A stretch of DNA of 64,000 nt from Actinomyces weissii (GCF_016598775.1 NZ_CP066802.1:1178001-1242000), one strand, 5' to 3'; counted from the first letter of the stretch, positions 7,726 through 16,969 are shown. Numbers and translations are program-made. The notes: generated by a model not told the origin, from the sequence alone.

Positions 7726-9114
7726 ATGGCACAGGCACGCATGGCTCAGTCCTCACTCTCCGGCTTCCCTGAGTGGCTCCCCGCAGGCCGTCTGGTGGAG
7801 CAGCACTTCATTGACACCCTGCGCCGCACCTTCGAGCTGCACGGCTTCAGCGGGATCGAGACGCGCGCCGTGGAGCCCCTGAGCCAGCTCACCAAGAAGG
7901 GGGAGACCTCCAAGGAGGTCTACCTGCTCTCCCGCCTGCAGGCCGACCCGAACGAGCCCGCCGAGACCGACCCGGGCAAGCAGCTGGGCCTGCACTTCGA
8001 CCTGACCGTGCCCTTCACCCGCTACGTGGTGGACAACGCCGGCACACTCACCTTCCCCTTCAAGCGCTACCAGATCCAGAAGGTCTGGCGCGGCGAGAGG
8101 CCCCAGGAGGGGCGCTTCCGCGAGTTCTACCAGGTGGATATCGACGTCGTGGGCGACGGCGGGCTGCCGCTGCACTACGACGTGGAGGCGCCGCTCATCA
8201 TGCACGAGGCCCTCTGCGCCCTGCCGGTGCCGCCTGTGACCATCCACGTGTCCAACCGCAAGGTCGCCCAGGGCTTCTACCAGGCCGTCGGGATCCCGGA
8301 CGCACAGCTCGCCGAGGTGCTGCGGGCCGTGGACAAGCTGGACAAGACTGGCCCCCAGGCCGTCACCGCCGAGCTGGTGGACACGGTGGGCACCACCCCG
8401 GAGCAGGCAGCCGCCGCCCTGCGCCTGGCCACCATCCAGGGCACCGAGCCCCAGCAGGTGAGTGACGCCGTCCTGTCAGCCCTGGAAGGTGCCGAGCCCA
8501 CCGAGCTGCTCCTCACCGGGCTGGACGAGCTCACCTACCTGATCGCCACGGCGGGCCGCCGTCGCCCCGGGGCCGTGGTCGCGGACCTCAAGATCGCCCG
8601 CGGCCTGGACTACTACACGGGCACCGTCTACGAGTCCTTCATGGCCGGGGCGCACGACCTGGGCAGCGTCTGCTCCGGGGGCCGCTACGACAACCTGGCC
8701 TCCAACGGCAGACGCACCTTCCCGGGCGTGGGTATCTCCATCGGCCTGTCCCGCCTGCTCTCGCGCGTGCTCGCCGACGGCGTCGTCGAAGTGAGCCGCG
8801 CGGTGCCCACCGCCGTGCTCGTGGCCGTCACGGACGAGGAGCACCGCTCCCAATCAGACGCCGTGGCCGACGCGCTGCGCGCCCGGGGGATCAGCGCCGA
8901 GACCGCCCCCACGGCGGCCAAGTTCGGTAAGCAGATAAGGTTCGCCGACAAGCGTGGTATCCCCTTCGTCTGGTTCCCCGGCCCGGAGGGCGCCGCAGAC
9001 TCCGTCAAGGACATCCGCTCCGGCGAGCAGGTGGAGGCCGAGGCCGCTACCTGGACCCCCGCGGACCCCACCGACCTGGCACCCCGTCTGCGGGCCCGTC
9101 CCCAGACCCCCTGA
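7726..9114 (+). CDS. hisS: Histidyl-tRNA synthetase
   Basis: Charges tRNA-His with histidine. Class II synthetase motifs are visible: motif 2 region FKRYQIQKVWRGERPQEGRFREFYQVDIDVVG, the histidine-specific ARGLDYYTGTVYE, and motif 3 GVGISIGLSRLL, followed by the anticodon-binding domain. The length, 462 residues from the chosen start, is within the family range. The frame stays open upstream to 7591, but homology begins at SLSGFPEWLPAGR. Of the ATGs at 7717, 7726 and 7741, the one at 7726 lies 7 nt after a CACAAT box, so I chose it; 7741 remains possible. Confidence 0.95.
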   Translation: MAQARMAQSSLSGFPEWLPAGRLVEQHFIDTLRRTFELHGFSGIETRAVEPLSQLTKKGETSKEVYLLSRLQADPNEPAETDPGKQLGLHFDLTVPFTRYVVDNAGTLTFPFKRYQIQKVWRGERPQEGRFREFYQVDIDVVGDGGLPLHYDVEAPLIMHEALCALPVPPVTIHVSNRKVAQGFYQAVGIPDAQLAEVLRAVDKLDKTGPQAVTAELVDTVGTTPEQAAAALRLATIQGTEPQQVSDAVLSALEGAEPTELLLTGLDELTYLIATAGRRRPGAVVADLKIARGLDYYTGTVYESFMAGAHDLGSVCSGGRYDNLASNGRRTFPGVGISIGLSRLLSRVLADGVVEVSRAVPTAVLVAVTDEEHRSQSDAVADALRARGISAETAPTAAKFGKQIRFADKRGIPFVWFPGPEGAADSVKDIRSGEQVEAEAATWTPADPTDLAPRLRARPQTP

Positions 9115-9150
9115 GCCGCCGCGAGGCGCTGGACAAGAGCGAGATAGTAC

Positions 9151-10899
9151 GTGAGCCCTGAGAAGCTTCCGGCGGCAGCCCACGCCGCCCAACAGGTGGC
9201 CGCCCTGCGTGACCTGCTGGCGGCCACCAGGCTGCCCTACGCCCTGCCCGCAGCCGCCCAGGCCAGAGCCAGTGCCCAGGCCGTGTCCGACCAGCTGACC
9301 AACTACGTGCTGCCCCGCCTGGACAGCCTGGACGCCCCCCTGCTGGCGGTGGTGGGCGGTTCCACCGGGGCAGGCAAGTCCACCCTGGTCTCCTCCCTGG
9401 TACGCGCGCACGTGGCTGCCTCCTCTGCGATCCGGCCCACCACCCGCCGGCCCCTGCTGCTCCACGCCCCGGACGACGCCCCCTGGTTCGACAACGACCG
9501 GGTGCTGGGATCCCTGGCGCGCGTCCGCGTGCCCGAGGGTGCCCCACCCACCCCGGCCGGGCAGGTCACGCCCCGGGAGGTGGAGCTGCGCCCCTGCTCC
9601 GCCCTGCCTGCTGGCCTGGCGCTGCTGGACGCCCCCGACGTCGACTCGGTGGTGGAGGAGAACCGGGCCCTGGCGGGCACGCTGCTGGCCAGTGCCGACA
9701 TGTGGGTCTTCGTGACCACCGCCGCCCGCTACGCCGACGCCGTGCCCTGGGACCACCTGCGGGAGGCCGCCCGGCGCGACATCCTGGTGGCCGTCGTCCT
9801 GGACCGGGTGCCGCCCGGTGCGGGCCAGGAGGTGGAGGCGGACCTGCGGCGTCGTCTGGCGGAGGCGGGACTGGCCCAGGCCCCGGTGTTCCAGGTGGCG
9901 GAGAGCACCCTGGACACGCAGGGCTTCCTACCTGACCAGCTGGTGGCGCCCCTGCGCGGCTGGCTGCACCAGCTGGCTGCCGACGCCGCCGCCCGCCACG
10001 CCGTGGCCCGGCGCACCGCCCAGGGGGCGCTTACCGCCGCCCTGGCCAGCGCCCAGGAGGTAGCCGCCCAGGTCACGGAGCAGGACCGGGCCGCCGCTCA
10101 CCTGGCCCACCTGGCCACCGAGTACCACCAGGAGGCGGGCCAGAGGCTGCAGACTGCCACGGCCGACGGCGCTATGCTGCGCGGCGAGGTGCTCGCCCGC
10201 TGGCAGGAGTACGTGGGCACCGGAGAGCTGCTGCGCGCCCTGGAGAGCCGGGTCGGCTGGCTGCGGGACCGCCTGGGCAACGCCCTGCGAGGCAGGCCAG
10301 CCCCCTCACAGGCCGTCAGCTCCGCCATCGAGGACCAGCTGGCCGCCCTGGTGGTGGCGGAGTGCCAGCGGGCGGCCCTGGAGACCGAGCGGGCCTGGCG
10401 GCGTGAGGCCACCGCACCCTACGCCCTGACCGTGGCCGTGTCCGGCCTGCCGGGTGCGCAGGCCCTCAGTGACAGCGCCGCGGAGCTGGTGCGCCAGTGG
10501 CAGGACGACGTGCTGGGCTTGGTGCGTGCAGAGGGCTCTGAGCGGCGCCTGACCGCGAGGATCCTGTCCTACGGCGTCAACGGCGTGGGCGTGGCCCTGA
10601 TGGTCACCGTCTTCGCCTACACCGGTGGGCTCACCGGCGGGGAGGTGGGGATAGCGGGCGGTACCGCGGTCCTGGCCCAGAAGGTCCTGGAGGCGGTCTT
10701 CGGTGACCAGGCCATGCGTACCCTGGCGCAGCAGGCACGTAAGGACCTGCAGGCCCGCTGGAGCACGTTGCTGGAGCAGCAGCGCACGGTGTTCCAGGAG
10801 GCCCTGCCACCGGTGACGCCCAGCAGCGAGGAGATCTCCGCGGCCGTGGCGGCCGCGACCGCCGGCCTGGAGGCCCTGAGAGACTGGGAGGCGTCGTGA
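9151..10899 (+). CDS. Dynamin-like GTPase with membrane-associated C-terminus (first of a pair)
   Basis: The 582-residue product has a P-loop GGSTGAGKST near residues 69-78, a switch-like LLDAPDVDSVVEEN, and a long helical second half with one clear hydrophobic stretch (VNGVGVALMVTVFAYTGG, about residues 472-489). This is the layout of bacterial dynamin-like or membrane-tethered GTPases, often annotated only as 'GTPase domain protein'. The start is a GTG at 9151 with no strong ribosome site. Its stop overlaps the start of a second, distantly similar GTPase by four bases, so the two are translated together and may form a hetero-oligomer, as paired bacterial dynamins do. The membrane role is inference. 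Confidence 0.75.
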   Translation: MSPEKLPAAAHAAQQVAALRDLLAATRLPYALPAAAQARASAQAVSDQLTNYVLPRLDSLDAPLLAVVGGSTGAGKSTLVSSLVRAHVAASSAIRPTTRRPLLLHAPDDAPWFDNDRVLGSLARVRVPEGAPPTPAGQVTPREVELRPCSALPAGLALLDAPDVDSVVEENRALAGTLLASADMWVFVTTAARYADAVPWDHLREAARRDILVAVVLDRVPPGAGQEVEADLRRRLAEAGLAQAPVFQVAESTLDTQGFLPDQLVAPLRGWLHQLAADAAARHAVARRTAQGALTAALASAQEVAAQVTEQDRAAAHLAHLATEYHQEAGQRLQTATADGAMLRGEVLARWQEYVGTGELLRALESRVGWLRDRLGNALRGRPAPSQAVSSAIEDQLAALVVAECQRAALETERAWRREATAPYALTVAVSGLPGAQALSDSAAELVRQWQDDVLGLVRAEGSERRLTARILSYGVNGVGVALMVTVFAYTGGLTGGEVGIAGGTAVLAQKVLEAVFGDQAMRTLAQQARKDLQARWSTLLEQQRTVFQEALPPVTPSSEEISAAVAAATAGLEALRDWEAS

Positions 10900-12626
10900 C
10901 CGTACTGCCCGTGGGGTCGCCCTCGGGGGCGCGTCCCAGACCGGAGAGCGCCACGCTCCCCGCCCCGGCCACCGGCCTGGACCGGGCGCTGTGGCAGCTG
11001 GCCCGCGTCAGCGAGCTGGGCCAGGGCCTCCTGGAGGCGCCGCACCTGGAGGGCGCGCAGAGGATCACGCAGCGGGCGGGGCAGCGTCGGCGCCTGGCCC
11101 CGTCCCTGACCGTCACCGCCCTGCTCGGGGCCACCGGTTCCGGCAAGTCCTCCCTGCTCAACGCCCTGCTAGGCCAGCAGGTGGCGCGCACCGCCGTCAC
11201 CCGGCCCACCACCACCGAGCCCCTGGCCGCCCTGCCGGTGACCTCAGGCATCCCCGTGCAGGAGGCTGCCGCCCTGCTGGACTGGCTGGAGGTGCATGAG
11301 CGCTCCGAGGTCCACGCCGCGCCCGCCGCCGCCCTGGGGGAGGGCACGGTGCTGCTGGACATGCCGGACATGGACTCAGACAGCCGCGGGCACCGGGCCG
11401 TCGTGGAGCGCATGGTCCAGCTGGTGGACGTGCTGGTGTGGGTGCTGGACCCCGAGAAGTACGCCGACGCCCTGGTGCACCAGGGCTTCCTGGCCCAGCT
11501 GCGGGAGCACGCCCGGGTCACCCTGGTGGTCCTGAACCAGGTGGACCGTCTCAGCCCCGCGGACCGGGAGCCGGTGCTGGCGGACCTGCGGCGCCTGCTG
11601 GTCAGCGAGGGCCTGGGCGAGGTGCCGCTGCTGGCGGTCAGTGCCCGCACCGGTGAGGGACTGGAGCGGCTGCGGGAGCAGATCGCCCAGGTGTCCCAGG
11701 CCCGTAAGGCCCGCGACGAGCGCCTGGCTGCCGACGTGCGCCACTGGGCGGTGCGCACCAGCCAGGAGCTGGGGCTGGACACGGTGTCGGTCAACCCGCA
11801 GGACCTGTCCTCGGAGGTGGCCACCGACCCCAGGTGGGACAGCCTGCGCCGGGCCGCCCGGGTGGCCGCTTCCGTGGACCTGGTAAGCCAGGCGGTGGGC
11901 GGGTCCTACCGCCGCAGCGCCCAGGCCCGGGTCGGCTGGATCCCGCTGCGCTGGCTGGCCCGGCTGCGGCAGGACCCGCTGCGCGCCCTGCACCTGCTCA
12001 CGGACCTGCGGGCGGCTCGGTCCGCAGAGGCGGAGGGGAGCGACGGCGTCGTAGGCCGCTCCTCCCTGCCTGCTGCCTCGGCGGCTGCCGCCGGGGCCTT
12101 GCGTACCAGCGCCCACAACTGCGCCGCCGCAGCGGTGGCTCCCCTTCCAGCCAGCTGGGCCGCGGAGGCCGTGGCCCGTTCCGACCAGCGGGCCCTGACG
12201 CTGCCTGACGCCCTGGACCGCGCCGTGGTGCGCACCGACCTGGACAGCGGCAGGAGGCCCGGCTGGTGGGCAGCGGCCAACACCCTGCAGTGGCTCTGCC
12301 TGCTGACCGCGCTCACCGGGGGCCTTTGGCTGGGGGGCCTGCACCTGGTGCGCAGCTACCTGCTGATCGAGGTCGCGCCCCCTGTGCTGGGACGACTGCC
12401 CTACCCGACGCTGCTGCTGGGGACTGGGCTGCTGCTGGGGGCCGTACTGGCCCTGGGCGGCACCTGGCTGGCCCGGCTGGCCTCACGGCGCCTGTCCCGC
12501 CGGATCCGCTCCCGGCTGGGAGAGGCGGTGGACGGGGCCGTGGAGCAGACCGTGGTCATGCCGCTCCTGGAGGAGCTGCGGGCCTGGGACGAGCTGGTGC
12601 GCACCATCCGGGATCTGCGTAGCTGA
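10896..12626 (+). CDS. Dynamin-like GTPase with two membrane segments (second of a pair)
   Basis: A 576-residue partner of the preceding gene, joined by an ATGA-type overlap (GTGA). The P-loop is GATGSGKSS near residue 79. The G3-like motif is LLDMPDMDSDSRGH and the G4 motif is NQVD (VVLNQVDRL). Two hydrophobic segments lie near residues 465-485 (LCLLTALTGGLWLGGLHLV) and 505-525 (LLLGTGLLLGAVLALGGTWL), with a basic linker after them, so the C-terminus is anchored in the membrane. Possible roles include membrane remodelling, division or stress repair; nothing in the sequence decides. A strong bidirectional terminator follows. Confidence 0.75.
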   Translation: MTVLPVGSPSGARPRPESATLPAPATGLDRALWQLARVSELGQGLLEAPHLEGAQRITQRAGQRRRLAPSLTVTALLGATGSGKSSLLNALLGQQVARTAVTRPTTTEPLAALPVTSGIPVQEAAALLDWLEVHERSEVHAAPAAALGEGTVLLDMPDMDSDSRGHRAVVERMVQLVDVLVWVLDPEKYADALVHQGFLAQLREHARVTLVVLNQVDRLSPADREPVLADLRRLLVSEGLGEVPLLAVSARTGEGLERLREQIAQVSQARKARDERLAADVRHWAVRTSQELGLDTVSVNPQDLSSEVATDPRWDSLRRAARVAASVDLVSQAVGGSYRRSAQARVGWIPLRWLARLRQDPLRALHLLTDLRAARSAEAEGSDGVVGRSSLPAASAAAAGALRTSAHNCAAAAVAPLPASWAAEAVARSDQRALTLPDALDRAVVRTDLDSGRRPGWWAAANTLQWLCLLTALTGGLWLGGLHLVRSYLLIEVAPPVLGRLPYPTLLLGTGLLLGAVLALGGTWLARLASRRLSRRIRSRLGEAVDGAVEQTVVMPLLEELRAWDELVRTIRDLRS

Positions 12627-12644
12627 CAGTCCTGGCAGGCACAG

Positions 12645-12682
12645 GCGCGGGCCCCACCTTGGAAAACAGGTGGGGCCCGCGC
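12645..12682. terminator. Strong bidirectional hairpin terminator
   Basis: Perfect 15-bp inverted repeat (12645-12659 with 12668-12682, 8-nt loop TGGAAAAC) between the GTPase pair (+) and the helicase gene (-). Confidence 0.8.
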
Positions 12683-12721
12683 GTGCTACGGCCTGCTAGC
12701 CCTTAGCGCAGGGGGAGCGGC

Positions 12722-15367
12722 TCACCAGCGGTCGCCGCGGCCCTGCCGGTTGCCGCCCGGGCGGCCAAAGCCCTTGCCGTCACCCCGCAAGCCCCGGCCG
12801 CCGTCACGACCGCCACGGAAGCCGCCCCGGCCGCCACCAAAGTCACGCCCACCGTCACGGCTCCCGCGGAAGCCACCGCGCTCGCCGCCGCCGTCACGGC
12901 CGCCGCGGAAGCCGCCGCGCTCGCCGCCGCGACCAGCGCGGAAGCCGCCCCGGCCGCCCTCACGATCCCCGCCGAAGCCACGCCCGCCGTCGCGCTCACC
13001 GCGGAAGCCACCACGGTCACCATCGCGCGCGCCGCCGAAGTCCCGGCCACCCCGGAAGCCGCCGCGCTCGCCGTCGCGACCAGCGCGGAAACCACCCCGG
13101 CCGCCACCAAAGTCACGGCCGCCGTCACGGCCGCCGCGCTCGCCGCCGAAGTCCCGGTCACCCCGGTTGCCGCGCCCGCCGTCGCGGCCGCCGCGGAAGC
13201 CGCCGCGCTCGCCGTCGCGCTCACCGCGGAAGCCACCCTGGCCGCGGGGCCGCCCAGCGCGCTCACCGGCGAACTGCGAGGGCGCGTTGTCCTCGTTGTC
13301 ACCGCCGTGACCCGGACCCTGGTCCACCCGGATACGCAGCTCGCGGCCCCCGAAGGTGGCGTGGCGGAGCCGGTCCAGCTGCTCCTGGCTCAAGGGAGTG
13401 TGCACCTCCACCAGGGAGAAGGACTGCAGGATGTCGATGCGCCCGATCTCCGAGCCGGAGATACCCGCCTCGTTGGCGATGGCCCCCACGATCGCGCCCG
13501 GCAGCACCCGGTCGCGGTGCCCGACCTCCACCCGGTAGGTAGTGCCGGTGCCGTCCTCGTGGCGGCGGCCGCCCCGGGCCGCGCCCGGCTTGCCCTCAGG
13601 CCGCTCCCGCCGCTCCCGGCCCCCCTCGAAGGAGGCAGACACGAAGGTCCCCTCCGCGTCCACGGTCTCCTCCCGGCGCACCCGCTGACGCGGCTCGTCC
13701 TTGCGCTCCTCCCGGGTACGGGGGCCCTCGTCACCCACGGCCAGGGCCAGCAGGGTGGCGGCGATCTGGGAGACCTCCACCTCCAGCTCCTCGGCCTTGG
13801 CGGCCACCAGCTCGGTGTACATCTGCAGGCGGCCCCGCTCCAGGCGGGCGGTCACCCGCTCCAGCAGCTTGCGGGCCCGGTGCTGGGAGACGTCGGCGGG
13901 GGAGGGCAGGGTGATCTCCTCCAGCCGGGTGCCGGTCAGGCGCTCGATCTGGCGGAGCTTGCCCTTCTCCTTGGGGGTCAGGAAGGTCACGGCCTCTCCG
14001 TGGCGGCCCGCCCGGCCCGTGCGGCCGATACGGTGCACGTAGGCCTCCGCCTCCCGGGGCACGTCAAAGTTGACCACCAGGCCGATCCGGTCCACGTCCA
14101 GGCCGCGGGCGGCCACGTCGGTGGCCACCAGCACGTCCAGCGTACCCGCGCGCAGGCGCTCCACCAGGCGCTCGCGCTCCCGCTGGGGCACGTCCCCGGA
14201 GATGGCCGCGGCCTGGATGCCCCGCCCGGCCAGCTCGATAGCCACGTCCTCAGCGGTGGACTTGGTACGCACGAACACGATCGCGGCCTGGGCCTCCGTG
14301 ACCGCCAGCACGCGGGAGACCGCGCCGATCTTGTGACGGAAGGGCACCACGGCATAGGTCTGGTGGACGGTGTCCACCGTGGAGGCCTGGCGGGAGACCT
14401 CCACGTGCACCGGGTCGGTCAGGTGCTGGCGGGCCACCGCCTGGATGGCCGGGGGCATGGTGGCGGAGAACAGGGCGGTGCGGCGCTCCTGCGGCAGGGA
14501 GGCGGCAATGGTCTCCACGTCCTCGGCGAATCCCATGCGCAGCATCTCGTCGGCCTCGTCCAGGACGAAGAAGCACACCTCGTCCAGGCTCAGAGCCCCC
14601 TTCTCGATCAGGTCGATCACACGGCCTGGCGTGCCCACGACCACCTGGGCACCAGCCTTCAGGGCCCCGATCTGGGGGCCGTAGGGGGCGCCGCCGTAGA
14701 CGGCCACCACGTCCAGCCCGCGGGAGCGCTGGGCCATGTCCGTGATCGCCTCCGCGCTCTGCAGCGCCAGCTCGCGGGTGGGGGCGAGCACCAGGGCCTG
14801 CACGGCACCGTTGCGGGCCTCCACCGCGTCCAGCAGGGGCAGGCCGAAGGCCGCGGTCTTGCCGGTGCCGGTCTGGGCCACGCCGACGACGTCACGGCCG
14901 GAGACGAGCACCGGGATGGCCTCGCGCTGGATGGGGGTGGGGGTGGTGAAGCCCATGTCGGTCACGGCCCGCAGCAGGTCGGCGGGCAGGCCCAGGTCGG
15001 CGAAGGTCGGCTCGGCGGGCTGGGTGGGCTCGGGGGAGTCCTCCTCACCGTCGTCCAGGAAGGCGGCGTGGCCGTCCACGTCCTCCTCGTCGGTGTCCTC
15101 GTCGAGATCGTCGGCCTCCTCGGCCGGGTCCTCGTCCTCCGGGTCCATCTCGGGGGCGTTGGTCTCGACGTCGTCGGCCTCGTCCTCGTGCTCCAGGTCG
15201 GCGGGGTCGGCGGGGCTGTCGGCGGACTCAGGGGTGCTGAAGTCCTGGGGGGAGGCGGGGGTGGCGCCGAGCTCGGCGTTGAAGAGCTCGTCCAGGCTCA
15301 GGGGGGAGCCGTCGTGGGCGGCGGCCTGGCGCCCCGCCTGCTCGGACGCGTGTGCGGAGTTAGTCAT
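12722..15367 (-). CDS. DEAD-box RNA helicase with acidic head and RGG tail
   Basis: An 881-residue CsdA/DeaD-like helicase that unwinds structured RNA in ribosome assembly or mRNA decay. Motifs in order: Q motif near GFTTPTPIQREAIP, AQTGTGKT, APTRELA, VLDEADEML, SAT (FSATMPP), ATDVAARGLDVDRI and HRIGRTGRAGR. A DbpA-type RNA-binding domain follows (TYRVEVGHRDRVLPGAIVGA). The N-terminus (about residues 45-120) is strongly acidic, and the last ~175 residues are GGFRGGRD-type repeats, both unusually long. The start is the ATG at 15365-15367 (MTNSAHASEQ); upstream in-frame codons give non-helicase sequence. The low-complexity tail makes the opposite strand look open, but this frame is the gene. 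Confidence 0.93.
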   Translation of the reverse strand: MTNSAHASEQAGRQAAAHDGSPLSLDELFNAELGATPASPQDFSTPESADSPADPADLEHEDEADDVETNAPEMDPEDEDPAEEADDLDEDTDEEDVDGHAAFLDDGEEDSPEPTQPAEPTFADLGLPADLLRAVTDMGFTTPTPIQREAIPVLVSGRDVVGVAQTGTGKTAAFGLPLLDAVEARNGAVQALVLAPTRELALQSAEAITDMAQRSRGLDVVAVYGGAPYGPQIGALKAGAQVVVGTPGRVIDLIEKGALSLDEVCFFVLDEADEMLRMGFAEDVETIAASLPQERRTALFSATMPPAIQAVARQHLTDPVHVEVSRQASTVDTVHQTYAVVPFRHKIGAVSRVLAVTEAQAAIVFVRTKSTAEDVAIELAGRGIQAAAISGDVPQRERERLVERLRAGTLDVLVATDVAARGLDVDRIGLVVNFDVPREAEAYVHRIGRTGRAGRHGEAVTFLTPKEKGKLRQIERLTGTRLEEITLPSPADVSQHRARKLLERVTARLERGRLQMYTELVAAKAEELEVEVSQIAATLLALAVGDEGPRTREERKDEPRQRVRREETVDAEGTFVSASFEGGRERRERPEGKPGAARGGRRHEDGTGTTYRVEVGHRDRVLPGAIVGAIANEAGISGSEIGRIDILQSFSLVEVHTPLSQEQLDRLRHATFGGRELRIRVDQGPGHGGDNEDNAPSQFAGERAGRPRGQGGFRGERDGERGGFRGGRDGGRGNRGDRDFGGERGGRDGGRDFGGGRGGFRAGRDGERGGFRGGRDFGGARDGDRGGFRGERDGGRGFGGDREGGRGGFRAGRGGERGGFRGGRDGGGERGGFRGSRDGGRDFGGGRGGFRGGRDGGRGLRGDGKGFGRPGGNRQGRGDRW
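12725..13262 (-). repeat. RGG/GGFRGGRD coding repeats
   Basis: Within the helicase C-terminus. Units of the form (E/D)RGGFRGGRD(G)GR recur, giving a low-complexity Arg/Gly/Asp tail of roughly 175 residues. Such tails bind RNA and can drive condensate formation in other organisms. Slippage between near-identical units would change tail length. Confidence 0.85.
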
Positions 15368-15810
15368 ATTCAGGTATTCCCGTTCTTGCCCCAGCACGTG
15401 GGTGGGGCTGCTCGCGGAGTGTGGGGGCGGGCCTCTCGCCCGCCGCTCTTGCCGCACCGGCCCCGCCACACTCCCGCCCGGGCTACCTTGGTGGGTGCGC
15501 GGGCTGTACGTACAGACTCACGGGTCCGGCCACAGACCTGGCCGGGACCCGAACGGGGTTCCTAGGACGCGGTTCGCTCCTGGTGGGAGCCTACGGGACG
15601 GCGGCATGCGGCAGGGCGCTGGCGCAACGCGTCACAGGTGAGATGGGTCTCCCAGGCCCGGACCGTCCTGCCAGTAGGCGGCCCGGGCCGCCGGGTGGCG
15701 GGACACCGGGCCCAGGCCCGGCCTCCCCGTCCTGACGGTTAGGCCTGGCGGCCAGGTTGCCTGCGGCGGCCCTACAGCTACTTGGGCCTGCTTGGCGGAA
15801 GGTGAGGGCC
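15368..15810. other. 443-nt divergent intergenic region between the helicase and YbjN genes
   Basis: No supportable gene. It holds a perfect 12-bp palindrome CTGTACGTACAG at 15504-15515 and a 12-bp hairpin with one bulge (15521-15532 with 15539-15551). Both lie where the promoter and leader of the minus-strand helicase gene would be. A G+C-rich stretch with imperfect GGCCCGG inverted repeats follows near 15680-15720. Confidence 0.45.
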
Positions 15811-16282
15811 ATGCGGCAAGATCAGGCTGGTACTGGCGACGGGGGTCCGGCGGCTAGGCCGGAGGTGCTCACGCCGCTGTCGGTGGAGCGGATCGCGGGC
15901 TTGCTCAAGCAGCGCGGTGACGTGTTCTTCATCGACTCAGCCAGGCGGCTGGGGGGGGGTGACTGGAACCGGGTGTTCTTCTACTTCCTGCTCCAGGGGG
16001 ACGACCGGGAGGCGCTGGAGGTGCGGGCCGACTACCCCGGCACCGTGAGCGCGGTGCACCTGGAGAAGGTGCGGGAGGTCATCGACGACTCGAACCGTCG
16101 CTTCCCCCTGGTACAAGGGCTTCTACCGGATAAATGACAACGGCCTCATCCGGGTGGTCGGCAGCCACGGCGTCGACTATGAGCACGGCGCCACGGATAC
16201 CCAGATCCTCCATCAGATCGACAGCGTGATAAGGGCGGTGCTGGGGCTCTTCGACTCTCTGGACCAGGCCCTGGGGCGCTGA
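15811..16282 (+). pseudogene. YbjN-family protein, frameshifted (first copy)
   Basis: Starts at ATG 15811 behind a good ribosome site (GGAAGG). The open frame (VLTPLSVERIAGLL, VFFYFLLQGDDREALEVRADYPG, VHLEKVREVIDDSNRRFP) ends early at 16137. From 16109 the +1 frame continues the family sequence as WYKGFYRINDNGLIRVVG and then YEHGATDTQILHQIDSVIRAVLGLFDSLDQALGR, with a stop at 16280-16282. Removing one C from the five-C run at 16104-16108 joins the two parts. An in-frame nine-G run lies at 15951-15959. YbjN proteins are small and resemble type III secretion chaperones; their function is poorly known. This could be real decay, phase variation or a sequencing error. Confidence 0.7.
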
Positions 16283-16294
16283 AAGGGACAGATC

Positions 16295-16817
16295 ATGTCT
16301 TGGTTTACACGCCGTAACCGCCCTGAGCAGGCTGGTACGCCCGCAGCCGGTGGGGGACCGCTGCCAGCCGGCTCCCCCCCAGGGCCCGTGCACCTCTCCC
16401 TTGAGCCGGGAGCGTCTGGCTAGGCTGCTCGTCTCCGAGGGCTGGCGGGGCCAGTACAATGACGACGGAGACTTCCAGTTCCGCGTGGAAGAGGACGTCG
16501 TCATATGCGTCATGCTGCGTGGACCGCAGGACGAGGTGCTTAACGTGACGGGGTTGATGATGGAGCCCATCCCCAAGTCCCTGCTGGATGAGGCCCGCTT
16601 CGCTATCGACGAGCGGCACCGTGGGCACCTGTGGCCGCAGTGCTTCTGGACGGACAACGAGGACGCTGAGCAGACCTTCCTAATAGGTGCCCACCTGGCC
16701 GTGGACTGGGAGGCAGGTGTCACGGACCAGCAGCTGGAGCTGCAGATTGAGGACGCCGTGCTGTACTGCGTCCAGGCATTTAACGACTTCCGTGACCGGC
16801 TCGGCCTGCACTCCTAG
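16295..16817 (+). pseudogene. YbjN-family protein, frameshifted (second copy)
   Basis: Starts at ATG 16295 (MSWFTRRNRPEQ) 12 nt after the first copy, with AAAGGGA as ribosome site. The frame from this ATG stops after about 43 codons. Removing one C from the seven-C run at 16374-16380 joins it to LSRERLARLLVSEGW, followed by QFRVEEDVVICVMLRG, PKSLLDEARFAIDERHRG and LQIEDAVLYCVQAFNDFRDRLG, a full YbjN-like domain ending at 16817. A GTG at 16350 already in the downstream frame could start a shortened product of 155 residues. The same kind of lesion (one extra C) affects both copies. Confidence 0.7.
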
Positions 16818-16963
16818 GAGGGCTGGCCTTACTGTGCGGGCATTCCGGTAGGGGCCTGCGCGGGCCCGCTCCGGCCGGGGCCCCGGTCCCAGGGACCTGC
16901 CAGGGTGATGCCTTGGTCGACATCAGTTTCATCACAGATAGGGCATAACGGCATTTCGCCGCT

Positions 16964-16969
16964 AGGATG
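16964..16969 (+). promoter_or_regulatory. -10 box upstream of the first surface-protein gene
   Basis: TAGGAT in a locally A+T-richer stretch (16920-16965). The start codon chosen at 17046 would leave a leader of about 70 nt. Confidence 0.4.

Noticed and set aside
12725..13262. Regular DNA repeats resembling a CRISPR array
   Set aside because: They are imperfect, contiguous coding repeats in the helicase, without unique spacers.
12703..13302. Alanine/valine-rich minus-strand frame and proline/lysine-rich + frame over the RGG tail
   Set aside because: Both are shadows of the GGFRGGRD repeat codons.
13307..15565. 752-codon open frame on the + strand opposite the helicase
   Set aside because: The helicase frame has every DEAD-box motif; the + frame is a composition artefact with His/Gly/Val runs.
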